From contig DHSB01000099.1 in assembly GCA_002408385.1 (NCBI GenBank), forward strand, positions 1 through 34,071: 34,071 nt of DNA, read 5' to 3'. The notes under the pieces were generated by a model that searched no databases, was not told where the DNA came from, and saw nothing but the letters and a program-made list of their open reading frames with translations. The number at the start of each line of letters is the position of its first letter. Within the stretch, counting starts at the first letter, position 1. Made by a program: the position numbers and the translations under genes. Shown in pieces: positions 17,547 through 25,371 of the stretch. The DNA comes from Myxococcales bacterium UBA5297 (GTDB lineage: Bacteria > Myxococcota > Myxococcia > Myxococcales > UBA5297).

Positions 17547-18869
17547 TCAGGTCTCTCCTCTGCCCGCGCCCGCGAAGAGCTCGTCGGCCTGCTCGCCCCA
17601 GGGGTGAGGGAAGGGACAGCGCCGCTCGCGGAGGTGGGCTTCGAACTCGGCGCGGAACTTGTCGAGGAACGCGCGCACCGGCATCGCCGCCGCGTCGCCG
17701 AGCGGGCAGAGGGTGCGCCCGAGGATCGAGCCGGTGAGCCCCTTGAGCAGCGCAAGGTCGCCCTCGGCGGCGCGCCCCTCCTCGAGGTGCCGGAGGATGC
17801 GCGCCATCCACGGCGTGCCCTCCCGGCACGGGGTGCACTGGCCGCAGGACTCCTCGGCATAGAAGCGCGCGATGCGCCAGGCGACCCGCACCATGCAGGT
17901 GCTCTCGTCGAGGACCACCACCCCGCCCGAGCCGGCCATCGAGCCGATGGCCTTGAGGGCCTCGTACTCGGCGGCGACATCGAGCTGCTCGGCGGTGAGC
18001 ACCGGGCAGGAGGAGCCGCCGGGGATGACCGCCTTGACCTTGCGGCCGCCGGGGACCCCGCCGCAGATCTCCTCGACGATCTGGCGGAAGGTGGTGTCGA
18101 GGGTGATCTCGTAGACGCCCGGCTTGCGCACCGCGCCCGAGACGCTGACCAGGCGCGTGCCGCCCGACTTTTCGGTGCCGAGCGCCGCGTAGCGCTCGCC
18201 GCCCATCGCCAGGATGGCCGGGACGGTGGCCAGGGTCTCGACGTTGTTGACGATGGTCGGGCAGCCGAACAGGCCGCTGACCGCCGGAAACGGAGGTTTG
18301 AGGCGAGGCCAGCCCTTCTTGCCCTCGAGCGACTCGAGCAGCGCAGTCTCCTCGCCGCAGATGTAGGCGCCGGCGCCGAGGTGGACGTGGACCTCGAGGG
18401 CGAAGTCGCGTCCGCAGAGCTTGGGGCCGAGGATGCCGGCCTCGCGCGCCTCGTCTATCGCGCGCTCCAGGATGCGCGCCTGCGTCGCGAGCTCGCCGCG
18501 CAGGTAGACGTAGGCGGTGTGCGCGCCGATGGCCCAGGCGGTGATGGCGATGCCCTCGAGGAGCTGGTGCGGGCTTTTCTCGATGCAGTACCGGTCCTTG
18601 AAGGTGCCCGGCTCGGACTCGTCGCCGTTGACGCACAGGTAGCGCGGGCGCGGGTCGTCCTTGGGGAGAAAGGACCACTTGAGGCCGGTCGGAAAGCCCG
18701 CGCCGCCGCGGCCGCGCAGGTTGGAGCGCTTGACCTCGTCGACGACCTGGGCCGGCGCGAGCTCGAGCGCCTTGCGCAGCGACCCGTAGCCCCCGCGCTG
18801 CTGGTAACCGGCGAGCGTGTCGACGCCCGGCTCTCCCCAGTGATTGGTCAGGACGTTGGCGAGTGGCAT
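17547..18869 (-). CDS. nuoF: NADH-quinone oxidoreductase subunit F (NADH/FMN-binding)
   Basis: NuoF oxidises NADH with its FMN and passes electrons to an N3 iron-sulfur cluster in the peripheral arm of complex I. The 440-residue protein has G-R-G-G-A-G-F-P-T-G at 53-62 and the FMN/NADH region C-V-N-G-D-E-S-E-P-G-T. It also has G-A-G-A-Y-I-C-G-E-E-T-A-L (165-177), and the cluster ligands C342, C345, C348 (S-C-G-Q-C-T-P-C) and C388. The ATG at 18869 lies 28 bases after nuoE. Confidence 0.96.
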   Translation of the reverse strand: MPLANVLTNHWGEPGVDTLAGYQQRGGYGSLRKALELAPAQVVDEVKRSNLRGRGGAGFPTGLKWSFLPKDDPRPRYLCVNGDESEPGTFKDRYCIEKSPHQLLEGIAITAWAIGAHTAYVYLRGELATQARILERAIDEAREAGILGPKLCGRDFALEVHVHLGAGAYICGEETALLESLEGKKGWPRLKPPFPAVSGLFGCPTIVNNVETLATVPAILAMGGERYAALGTEKSGGTRLVSVSGAVRKPGVYEITLDTTFRQIVEEICGGVPGGRKVKAVIPGGSSCPVLTAEQLDVAAEYEALKAIGSMAGSGGVVVLDESTCMVRVAWRIARFYAEESCGQCTPCREGTPWMARILRHLEEGRAAEGDLALLKGLTGSILGRTLCPLGDAAAMPVRAFLDKFRAEFEAHLRERRCPFPHPWGEQADELFAGAGRGET

Positions 18870-18897
18870 CGGGGCGGCATCCTCGAGGATTCGGCGC

Positions 18898-19389
18898 TCA
18901 GTCGAGCTGGGCGAGCAACTGGTCGATCGTCTCCGGAGTGACGTTCTCGAGGTGCTCCTCGTCGACCTGCAGGCAGGGCGCAGTGCCGCAGGAGGCCAAG
19001 CACTCGGCCTCGCGCAGCGTGACGCGCTTGTCGCTGGTGGTCTGGCCCGAGCGGATCCCCAGGCGCTGCTCGAGATGCTCGAGGAGGCTCTCGGCGCCGC
19101 GCAGCGAGCAGGAGACGTTGGTGCAGACCTCGACGAGGTGCCGGCCCAGAGGCTCGGGCCGCATCATCACGTAGAAGGTCGCCACCTCGCGTGCCCGGCA
19201 GGCGGAGACCCCGAGGCGTCCGGCGACGTGCTCGAGCGCCGCGGGCGGCAACCAGCCGAGGATCTGCTGGGCGAGCCGAAGGGCAGGCAAGAGGGCGGCA
19301 GACTTCCGGTCGGCGGGGTAGCGCGCGAGGACGCGAGCCAGCTCCTCGTCGAAGCGCCGCTGTTGCTCCTCTGAGAATGGGACGCTCAT
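18898..19389 (-). CDS. nuoE: NADH-quinone oxidoreductase subunit E (2Fe-2S)
   Basis: NuoE carries the off-pathway N1a [2Fe-2S] cluster of complex I and pairs with NuoF. The 163-residue product has the thioredoxin-like fold signature with ligands C89 and C94 (C-T-N-V-S-C) and C130 and C134 (C-L-A-S-C-G). The upstream frame is open, but ATG 19389 gives the expected length and N-terminus (F-S-E-E...R-Y-P-A-D-R-K-S-A). It is the first gene of the operon. The divergent PilZ-receiver gene begins 174 bases away, so this gap must hold both promoters. Confidence 0.95.
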   Translation of the reverse strand: MSVPFSEEQQRRFDEELARVLARYPADRKSAALLPALRLAQQILGWLPPAALEHVAGRLGVSACRAREVATFYVMMRPEPLGRHLVEVCTNVSCSLRGAESLLEHLEQRLGIRSGQTTSDKRVTLREAECLASCGTAPCLQVDEEHLENVTPETIDQLLAQLD

Positions 19390-19563
19390 GCGCCTGAAAG
19401 CCTCCGCGGAGGGCTGGGCACGGGCCACGGCCTCGCTAAGGTCGCCAAAACAGCCGGGTTCTTGAATTCTGCCCCGGGGGCGGGCAGAGAGGGGCGGCAA
19501 CGCTATTGGCCGGCAGCGACCATTGTCAAGACGCGGCGTTTGCCACTAACATCGGCACCAACC

Positions 19564-20304
19564 ATGGCTTCCGAAGGCCCAGATCTGCGCGCGCATCCGC
19601 GCTTTCCGCTGTTGCTGCAGGTCGACTATCCGGATCACGAGGGCTACCTCGCCGACGCGACCGAGAACCTCTCGGCCAGCGGCGCGTTCGTCAGGACCGA
19701 CCGTCAGCTCTCGGTGGGCGACCGGCTGCCGATGACCCTGTCGTTTCCGGGGCTGCTCGAGCCGCTGACCGTCATCGGCGAGGTGATGTGGGTGCGCTCG
19801 GCGCGCGAAGGGCTGCCGGCGGGCATCGGGGTGAGGATCCCAGCGGATAGGGCCGAAGACCGCGACAAGCTCGCGCGGGTCCTCGACAGCACTGCGGAGC
19901 GCAAAGTGGACCTTCGAGGGCGCGCCTACCGGATCCTTCTGGTCGAAGACAACCCGCACATCATGGAGCTGTACGAGTACGTGATGACCAAGTTGGCCCG
20001 GTCGGACAAGGTCAGCATCGAGGTCAGCGTCGCCAAGGACGGGTTCGACGCGCTCGAGCGGCTGGCGCGGGAAGGCTACGATTTGGTCGTCACCGACCTC
20101 TACATGCCGGTGCTCGACGGCTTTGAGTTCATTCGCAAGCTGCGCGCCGACGACCGGACCCGGCACGTGCCGGTGGTCGCCATCAGCGCAGGCGGGGTCG
20201 ACGCCCAGGAGCTCGCCGAGACCGCGGGAGCCAACGTCTTTTTGCGCAAGCCGGTGCGCTTCATGGACGTGCTCGAGACCGTCAAGTCGCTGCTGGGGAT
20301 TTGA
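19564..20304 (+). CDS. PilZ domain-response regulator receiver protein
   Basis: The 246-residue protein joins a PilZ-type domain to a CheY-like receiver. The N-terminal part (about 6-110) has R-A-H-P-R (9-13) and N-L-S-A-S-G (35-40), which fit the RxxxR and (D/N)xSxxG cyclic-di-GMP contacts. Its F-P-G-L-L-E-P-L and G-E-V-M-W-V-R segments are those of the PilZ variant expanded in Myxococcus (TIGR02266-like). The receiver (about 121-246) has acidic E128/D129, phospho-acceptor D178 (V-V-T-D-L-Y-M-P), S208 and K229 (L-R-K-P). No output domain follows. It would be a single protein sensing both a phosphorelay and a nucleotide second messenger, in the cytoplasm. ATG 19564 is chosen because it starts just before the PilZ fold; the frame is open about 34 codons further. 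Confidence 0.9.
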   Translation: MASEGPDLRAHPRFPLLLQVDYPDHEGYLADATENLSASGAFVRTDRQLSVGDRLPMTLSFPGLLEPLTVIGEVMWVRSAREGLPAGIGVRIPADRAEDRDKLARVLDSTAERKVDLRGRAYRILLVEDNPHIMELYEYVMTKLARSDKVSIEVSVAKDGFDALERLAREGYDLVVTDLYMPVLDGFEFIRKLRADDRTRHVPVVAISAGGVDAQELAETAGANVFLRKPVRFMDVLETVKSLLGI

Positions 20305-20614
20305 GGAAGCTCGGCGGGCCCGACGCGCTTCGAGCCGTTGGGGTGCTGCGAGTTTTCGACCACGACTCGAGCCCCGCTCCAGCGCACGGGGAGAGCCAAG
20401 CTCCGGGCGCCGGCGACAAGAGCCACGGTCTGCGAGCGGGACCTCGGACTCTCAGAAAACCGAGACCAACCGGGGGCCTTTCCGTGACGGCAGGCGCCCG
20501 ATGCCCGGGAGGAGGCAGGAAACAAGCGAGTGATCTCCCGGACTTAGTCGCACGAAGAGGGCTCGGCACGTCCGTGGCACTAGCTGGCCAGCAGACCACT
20601 TCAGGGGAAAGACC
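20305..20614. other. Gene-free leader upstream of the Cys-rich secreted protein gene
   Basis: About 310 bases have no credible gene. I looked for cyclic-di-GMP riboswitch features because of the neighbouring PilZ gene and found none of the conserved core bases. A short CTCGG/CCGAG stem occurs near 20445-20465. It is presumably the promoter and 5' leader of the gene at 20615. Confidence 0.5.
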
Positions 20615-22387
20615 ATGAACCTCAATTCGGCGTTCCGGTTGGCTGTCATCACCGCGTTGGGCCTGGGCGCGTCGGGCTTCGGTCCGGGGAGCTGTGGCCC
20701 TGGGCTCGAGCCGGAGCCCGCGCTGTGTGAAGGGTTGAGCGAGGAGGCCTGCATCGACACCGAGGGCTGTGCGCCGACCTACTTCCAGACTCTGTGCGCT
20801 TGCGCGCCCTGCGCCCGGGAGGACGACCCGTGCCCGCCTTGTGACTGCGACGCTCCTCAGTACGCCGGCTGCGGCGTGCAGCAGCCTGATCAGCCGCCCC
20901 CGCCCCCTCCGCCGTCGCCTTGCGAGAACCTCGACGAGCAGACCTGCATCGCCCACCCGGCCTGCCGGCCCGTCTACTTCGAGCCCGAGCCGGGCACCCG
21001 CTGTGGACCCGCGGGGCGCTGCCTCGGCGCCTTCGCCGGCTGCGTCGATGGGCCGACGACCCCGCCACCGCCGCCCTGCGAGCTGCTCGAGGAGCGCGCC
21101 TGTCTCCAGCGCGCCGACTGCGAGCCTGCTTATGATCGTTGCGCAGACGGCGAGCGTTGCGGCGGAGGCTTCGCCGGGTGCCGCACCGCCTGCGCCCCGG
21201 TGGCCTGTGCGATGTGGTGCGAGAACGGCTTCGCCCGCGACGCCCGCGGCTGCGAAATCTGCGCCTGCGCCGAGCCGGGTTGCTCCTCGGATCGCGACTG
21301 CGCGGCGGGCCAGCGCTGCGTGTCCCCGGAGTACGAGGCCGGCGACGAGGGCAGGCCGGCTCCCCGAGGCGTCTGCATTCCCGGCCCGCGCGAGTGCCTC
21401 GCCGACTCCGACTGCGCGCCCGGCGAGCGCTGCCTGCTCCCCGACTGCGCCACCGAGGCCGATTGCCGCGGCTCGGCCGGCTTCTGCGAGCCGTTCTCCC
21501 AAGAGTGCAGGGCCGACGCCGACTGCGGCGTGGGCGAGGTCTGCCGACAGGACCCGACGCACCCCTGCTCGTGGGGCCCGTGCCCGATGCACGAGCCTGC
21601 CCCGCCGATGCTCTGCCTGCCCGCCTGTTCGAGCTTGGATGAGCGGTCGTGCAGCCAGCGCCCCGACTGCGGCGGGGTCTACGGCTCTGCCTGTGACTCG
21701 AGCGGCAACTGCACGCCGGACCGCGAGTTTCGCTGCGAGGACGCCAACGGCACGTGCGAACCGGTGCTCTGCGACATGTGGTGCCCGAACGGCTTCCAGC
21801 GCGACGCGCGCGGCTGCGAGATCTGCGCATGCATCCCGGGCTGCCGCAGCGACGCCGACTGTGCGCCGGGGGAGAGGTGCGAGGCCGCGATGGAGACCTG
21901 CGACCCTGCAGGCAACTGCGCGGCGTACGAGGGCGTCTGCCGCCCCGCGGGCTGCCGGGTTGACCACGAGTGCGGCCCGGGGATGGTCTGCCTCGGCTGT
22001 CCGCCCAACGCGCTGTGCGAGCTGCCGGGGGTCTGCGCGCCGCAGGGCGCGTGTCTGAGCGACGCCAACTGCGCGGCGGGCGAGTCCTGCATCTTCCTGA
22101 TGTACGACTGCCTGGGCGAAGACGGGCTGCCGTGCTGGGGTTTCGGGTTCTGCAGTAGCGCCGAGCCGGGCTGCACCTCCGACAGCGACTGCGCGGCGGG
22201 CCAACGCTGCGAGCTTGTCGATTCCTGCACCGCCCTCGGCTGCCCGCCGCCAGGAGGGGTCTGCCGCGACCTCGAGTGCGAAAGGCTCGACGAGACGAGC
22301 TGCCTGCGGCGCCCGGGCTGCTCGGCGACCTACGTGCCGAGCGGACAGGGTGGGCAGATGGTCTTCCAGGCCTGTCAGACGCTCTGA
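20615..22387 (+). CDS. Large Cys-rich secreted repeat protein with two antistasin-like modules
   Basis: The 590-residue protein has an N-terminal hydrophobic segment (about 9-22) fit for export, then almost wholly disulfide-type modules. Two nearly identical antistasin-like modules lie at about 193-218 and 381-406, with the pattern C-x-M-W-C-x-N-G-F-x-R-D-A-R-G-C-E-I-C-A-C. Antistasins are small protease-inhibitor folds best known from leeches. Modules of the type C-x-S-D-x-D-C-A-x-G-(E/Q)-R-C recur near 223, 261, 298, 410, 447, 480 and 520. Modules L-D-E-x-(T/S)-C-x-x-R-P-x-C recur near 103, 155, 339 and 555. Proline runs at about 94-102 and 150-154 act as linkers. AGGGGAAAG precedes the ATG. 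It is probably extracellular or surface-bound; protease inhibition or adhesion is only a guess. A clear terminator follows. Confidence 0.88.
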   Translation: MNLNSAFRLAVITALGLGASGFGPGSCGPGLEPEPALCEGLSEEACIDTEGCAPTYFQTLCACAPCAREDDPCPPCDCDAPQYAGCGVQQPDQPPPPPPPSPCENLDEQTCIAHPACRPVYFEPEPGTRCGPAGRCLGAFAGCVDGPTTPPPPPCELLEERACLQRADCEPAYDRCADGERCGGGFAGCRTACAPVACAMWCENGFARDARGCEICACAEPGCSSDRDCAAGQRCVSPEYEAGDEGRPAPRGVCIPGPRECLADSDCAPGERCLLPDCATEADCRGSAGFCEPFSQECRADADCGVGEVCRQDPTHPCSWGPCPMHEPAPPMLCLPACSSLDERSCSQRPDCGGVYGSACDSSGNCTPDREFRCEDANGTCEPVLCDMWCPNGFQRDARGCEICACIPGCRSDADCAPGERCEAAMETCDPAGNCAAYEGVCRPAGCRVDHECGPGMVCLGCPPNALCELPGVCAPQGACLSDANCAAGESCIFLMYDCLGEDGLPCWGFGFCSSAEPGCTSDSDCAAGQRCELVDSCTALGCPPPGGVCRDLECERLDETSCLRRPGCSATYVPSGQGGQMVFQACQTL

Positions 22388-22413
22388 GGCAGGGCCTTTC
22401 GGAGACGAGCGAG

Positions 22414-22448
22414 AGGGCCGGCGGCCATGGGCCACCGGCCCTTTCTTC
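22414..22448 (+). terminator. Intrinsic terminator after the Cys-rich protein gene
   Basis: AGGGCCGG (22414-22421) pairs with CCGGCCCT (22435-22442), with an inner GGCC/GGCC pairing, followed by TTCTTC. It lies 27 bases after the stop at 22387. Confidence 0.75.
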
Positions 22449-22613
22449 ATCGCGGGAGGCAGGAGGCCCGGCGCACGGGCGTCAATGAGGTGTCGGGAGA
22501 TGCTCTGCGGGGTATCGCGCGAGGCGCAGGCGCGCCGCCGTCTCGGCGGCCTGCGTGCGCCAATGAAGAAGAGGCGCCCAAGCGAGGCTTGAGAAGGATT
22601 TCTCGACGGGTCT

Positions 22614-22850
22614 TCAGCTCTGGTCGTCCTCGCCGAAAAACTCCTTCTCGGGGTCGGGCGGAGGGACGACCTGCAGATGCGACCGGTTCGCCTCCGGGTC
22701 GCGCAGCGGGCTCATCGAGCCGCGATAGCCGAAGCGCCGCGCTCTGCGGACCGGCCGGTCCCAGGGCCGGCCGCCAGCCAGGAGCTTGGCGACGATCAGC
22801 ACGAAGAACAGCACGCCGACGAGCAGGAACTTGTTGTCGAATTCGAACAT
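22614..22850 (-). CDS. Small single-helix membrane protein, hypothetical
   Basis: The 78-residue product starts M-F-E-F-D-N-K and has one hydrophobic helix at about residues 8-25 (F-L-L-V-G-V-L-F-F-V-L-I-V-A-K). A basic stretch (R-P-V-R-R-A-R-R) predicts the C-terminal part in the cytoplasm. That part is soluble and charged, with P-P-P-D-P-E-K-E-F-F-G near the end. AAGAGG lies just before the ATG. I do not recognise the family. It is isolated, with no clear operon partner. Confidence 0.65.
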   Translation of the reverse strand: MFEFDNKFLLVGVLFFVLIVAKLLAGGRPWDRPVRRARRFGYRGSMSPLRDPEANRSHLQVVPPPDPEKEFFGEDDQS

Positions 22851-23251
22851 GGCCTCTTACCAACCGAGAGTCCGGGCAACTGATCGCATCTTGAGCCAGG
22901 GCGCGGCCCGGCTCAACGGCGGCCCGCCGCTCGACCGCGACGGCAGGCCGCCGTCCACGGTCGCGCCAGCTTGGGTCGTTCGACCGCAGGCACGAATCGC
23001 CGCGGCGCCGAAATCATTTCCTGCCGCCAAGCCGGCTGCCTCAACGTCGCTTTGACCAATCAGGCGCTGCCGCCAGCGGCCGTGAGGCCTGGAAGGCGGC
23101 TCCGGAGCCGCGCTCGCAGGGCAGCGCAAGAGGGCCAGGCGAACTTTCCCGAAAACGAAGCCGAGGCTCGAGCCGCGGCCGGTGGCTTGCCGGACCGGTA
23201 TGCGATTGGCCGGAACGCCGTCTGGCGGCTCGTGACCGGCCGCCGCAGGGG
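22851..23251. other. Gene-free stretch between two minus-strand genes
   Basis: This 400-base interval contains the upstream region of the small membrane protein gene and the 3' flank of the CglC-like gene. A perfect 16-base GC palindrome (GCGGCTCCGGAGCCGC, 23096-23111) is the only structure seen. No coding frame looks real. Confidence 0.5.
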
Positions 23252-23716
23252 TTACGAGCGCGGCTTGATGCAGTACTTGGCCGAGGCGCCCGAGCCGAAG
23301 ATCTGCTCGTAGGTCTGCGGGTCTTCCTGCTCCAGCGCGTCGAGGAACGACTGATCGAGCAGCAGTTGCGTGCACTTGAGCGTCTTCTCGTTACCCTCGA
23401 AATCCGGCTGACAGTCGAGATCGTCGATGCAGGGCGCGGTGCAGTAGCCGCGGGCCATGCCCAGCTCGTTCTCGGGATTGGCCGAGCCCGCGGTGCGGAT
23501 GCACACGAGGTCGTCGCATTCGGCCGAGCCGAGGGCGATGTAGTCGACCGCGGGGTCGGCAACCTTGTCCTCGGAGATATCCTCCGGGCCATTGTCGCCA
23601 GGCCGGGTCATCTTGCAGGTCGCGCCGAGATCCTTGGTCGAGCTGCAACCGACCAGGCCGCCGGCGGCCATCAGGCTGCAGAGGAAGGCTGTTCCCACGA
23701 AGCGAATCATCGCCAT
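23252..23716 (-). CDS. cglC: CglC-like lipoprotein (adventurous gliding motility family)
   Basis: The 154-residue protein has a lipoprotein signal with lipobox L-V-G-C24, then D-L-G-A-T-C, Y-I-A-L-G-S-A-E-C-D-D-L-V-C-I-R, G-Y-C-T-A-P-C and L-L-L-D-Q-S-F-L. It ends with a single Cys near the terminus (K-Y-C-I-K). From memory this layout, with its F/Y-I-x-x-G-S-x-x-C-x-D-L-V-C-x-R core, matches the myxobacterial CglC lipoprotein needed for adventurous gliding. I could not run an alignment, so the name is tentative while the lipoprotein call is firm. Start at ATG 23716; an ATG two codons on is also possible. It is divergent from the PP2C gene, with 225 bp between. Confidence 0.65.
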   Translation of the reverse strand: MAMIRFVGTAFLCSLMAAGGLVGCSSTKDLGATCKMTRPGDNGPEDISEDKVADPAVDYIALGSAECDDLVCIRTAGSANPENELGMARGYCTAPCIDDLDCQPDFEGNEKTLKCTQLLLDQSFLDALEQEDPQTYEQIFGSGASAKYCIKPRS

Positions 23717-23941
23717 GCCCCTGACTGCGCGGAATCGCGGATTTCGGCCAGTGTTGAGCGTGGTGCTCAGCGGTCAAAACGGAACGAAGAAGCTACCATC
23801 GCCCTCCCCACCGGGCAACTTCGTCACCCCCCTGGCGGTCGTTCGCCCTGCACGTTGCCTGTGTCCCCGAAATTGACCGATGCTTTTGCCGTTTGGTACT
23901 TAGTCCGGAACCTTTACCCCAGCGTAGGATTCGGGGGACAC

Positions 23942-24712
23942 ATGCGTCTCGAAGTGGCCGGCAAGACCCACGTCGGCATGAAGCGCAACCACAACGAAGA
24001 CAACTTCCTCCTCTTTCCGGAGGAGAACCTCTTCTGTGTTGCCGACGGCATGGGTGGGCACTCGTCAGGCGAGGTCGCGAGCAAGATCGCGGTGAGCGAG
24101 ATCGCCGAGTTCTTCAAGATGACCTCGGCCGACGAGGACGCGACCTGGCCGTTCAAGATGGACAAGGCCCGCTCGTATGACGAGAACCGCCTCGCGACTG
24201 CGGTCAAGCTGGCCAACTCGCGCATCTTCGAGTCGAGCCAGAACGACCCGAAGTACCGCGGCATGGGCACGACGATCGTCACCAGCTACTTCACCGAGAA
24301 GGGCGCTCTGGTCGGGCACGTGGGCGACAGCCGCGTCTACCGCTATATCGCCGCCGAGCAGAAGCTGGCTCAGGTCACCGAGGACCACTCGCTGCTCAAC
24401 GACTACATCAAGGCGAAGAAGCTGACGCCCGAGGAGATCGAGGCGTTTCCGCACAAGAACGTCATCGTGCGCGCCCTCGGCATGAAGGACAGCGTCATCG
24501 TCGATGTCTCGCGCATCGAGCCGCGGCAGGGCGACATCTTCCTGCTCTGCTCCGACGGTCTCTCGGGAATGATCTCCGACGAGGAGATGCGCTCGATTCT
24601 CGCGAAGCAGACCGATCTGGAAAAGGCGGTCGCCAATCTGATCGACGGCGCGAACGCGGCGGGCGGCAACGACAACGTCACCTGCGTGCTCGTGCGCTGG
24701 CACGAGAAGTAA
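23942..24712 (+). CDS. PP2C-type serine/threonine protein phosphatase (Stp1/IreP-like)
   Basis: PP2C enzymes are metal-dependent phosphatases that reverse Hanks-type kinase signalling, which is heavily used in myxobacteria. The 256-residue protein is a complete catalytic domain. R-N-H-N-E-D (D20), V-A-D-G-M-G-G-H (D35), G-H-V-G-D-S-R (D129), C-S-D-G-L-S-G (D205) and G-G-N-D-N-V-T (D244) provide the metal ligands. There are no membrane segments, so it is cytoplasmic. The ATG at 23942 begins directly before the domain. An insertion rich in charged residues at about 61-82 is slightly longer than in the smallest homologues. No kinase gene is adjacent in the window. Confidence 0.94.
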   Translation: MRLEVAGKTHVGMKRNHNEDNFLLFPEENLFCVADGMGGHSSGEVASKIAVSEIAEFFKMTSADEDATWPFKMDKARSYDENRLATAVKLANSRIFESSQNDPKYRGMGTTIVTSYFTEKGALVGHVGDSRVYRYIAAEQKLAQVTEDHSLLNDYIKAKKLTPEEIEAFPHKNVIVRALGMKDSVIVDVSRIEPRQGDIFLLCSDGLSGMISDEEMRSILAKQTDLEKAVANLIDGANAAGGNDNVTCVLVRWHEK

Positions 24713-24759
24713 CGGGGCGGCAGTCGAGAGTCGAGAGTCCGGGCTCTTCGGAGCTCGTT

Positions 24760-24784
24760 GGTAGGGGCGCAAAGCAATGCGCCC
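24760..24784 (+). repeat. 25-nt hairpin repeat, copy 1 (possible terminator)
   Basis: GGTAGGGGCGCA...TGCGCCC forms a 7-bp stem (GGGCGCA/TGCGCCC) 48 bases past the PP2C stop. The same 25-nt sequence in the same orientation relative to its gene lies after the porin-like gene at 32149-32173. Confidence 0.6.
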
Positions 24785-24964
24785 GTCCCGGAAATCGAGC
24801 ACGGTCTCAGTTGCCCGCCGGCAGAGCGCCATCTCGAAGCCGAGCACCAGACTTCGTGCGGCGGCCGTAGCCTGGTCACGCCTCCCTGCGAAATCACCGG
24901 GAGAGGCACGCCCCTCCCCGCCGCGGTCGATTTTGGGAATCAGGCACCGAGATGGCCGCCCGCG

Positions 24965-25013
24965 CCTCGACTCCGAGGCTCCCGCGGGTCGCCTCTACGC
25001 TCGGCATGAGCGG
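24965..25013 (+). repeat. 49-bp dispersed intergenic repeat, copy 2
   Basis: It matches 6902-6950 at 47 of 49 bases, in the same orientation, and is followed 40 bp later by the core ACGAACTCAGGAGCAC, as in the first copy. Confidence 0.8.
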
Positions 25014-25053
25014 TGCGCGGCGGCCTCGCCCCAAGTCGCTCGAAGAGACTCGC

Positions 25054-25069
25054 ACGAACTCAGGAGCAC
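25054..25069 (+). repeat. Inverted-repeat core ACGAACTCAGGAGCAC
   Basis: It is identical to 6978-6993, the right end of the inverted-repeat element. No matching left end was found here, so this copy seems truncated or diverged. Confidence 0.6.
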
Positions 25070-25311
25070 GCTGAGGGGCCCGTTCGAGGCTTCAAGAGGT
25101 GTCGCGAAATCTCCCTGGCCTCGGACCGCCTCCCGCTCACCCCGAGCATTGCCTCCCGGGGAACGCGGGCGGCTGACCGGCCTTCGCTCGAGGGGTCCAG
25201 CGACAGCTTTTCAGCTCGGCGAGGCTCCCAGGCACCGGGCGGACCGACGGTAGGAAGAGCGCGCTCAGCGCGCCGCTCGCGCAGCGGGCCTATTCCCTCG
25301 CTCGAAAGACC

Positions 25312-25342
25312 AAGGGCGCACGCCGCAGCGGCGCACGCCCTT
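25312..25342 (-). terminator. Hairpin terminator after the activase fusion gene
   Basis: AAGGGCG pairs with CGCCCTT around an inner CGCCGC/GCGGCG stem with two mismatches between. On the minus strand it lies 29 bases after the stop at 25372 and is followed by GGTCTTTC. Confidence 0.6.
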
Positions 25343-25371
25343 GTTCCCGGCCCTCCGGTTGCTCGAGCGCT

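Larger units (their letters stand above)
24785..25311. other. Repeat-bearing gene-free stretch between convergent genes
   Basis: No protein-coding frame is convincing. It contains the 49-bp repeat (24965-25013) and an inverted-repeat core (25054-25069), both also found near 6900-6993. The rest has no recognisable feature. Confidence 0.55.

Noticed and set aside
20305..20614. Possible cyclic-di-GMP riboswitch near the PilZ gene
   Set aside because: The conserved GEMM core bases and paired helices are not present.
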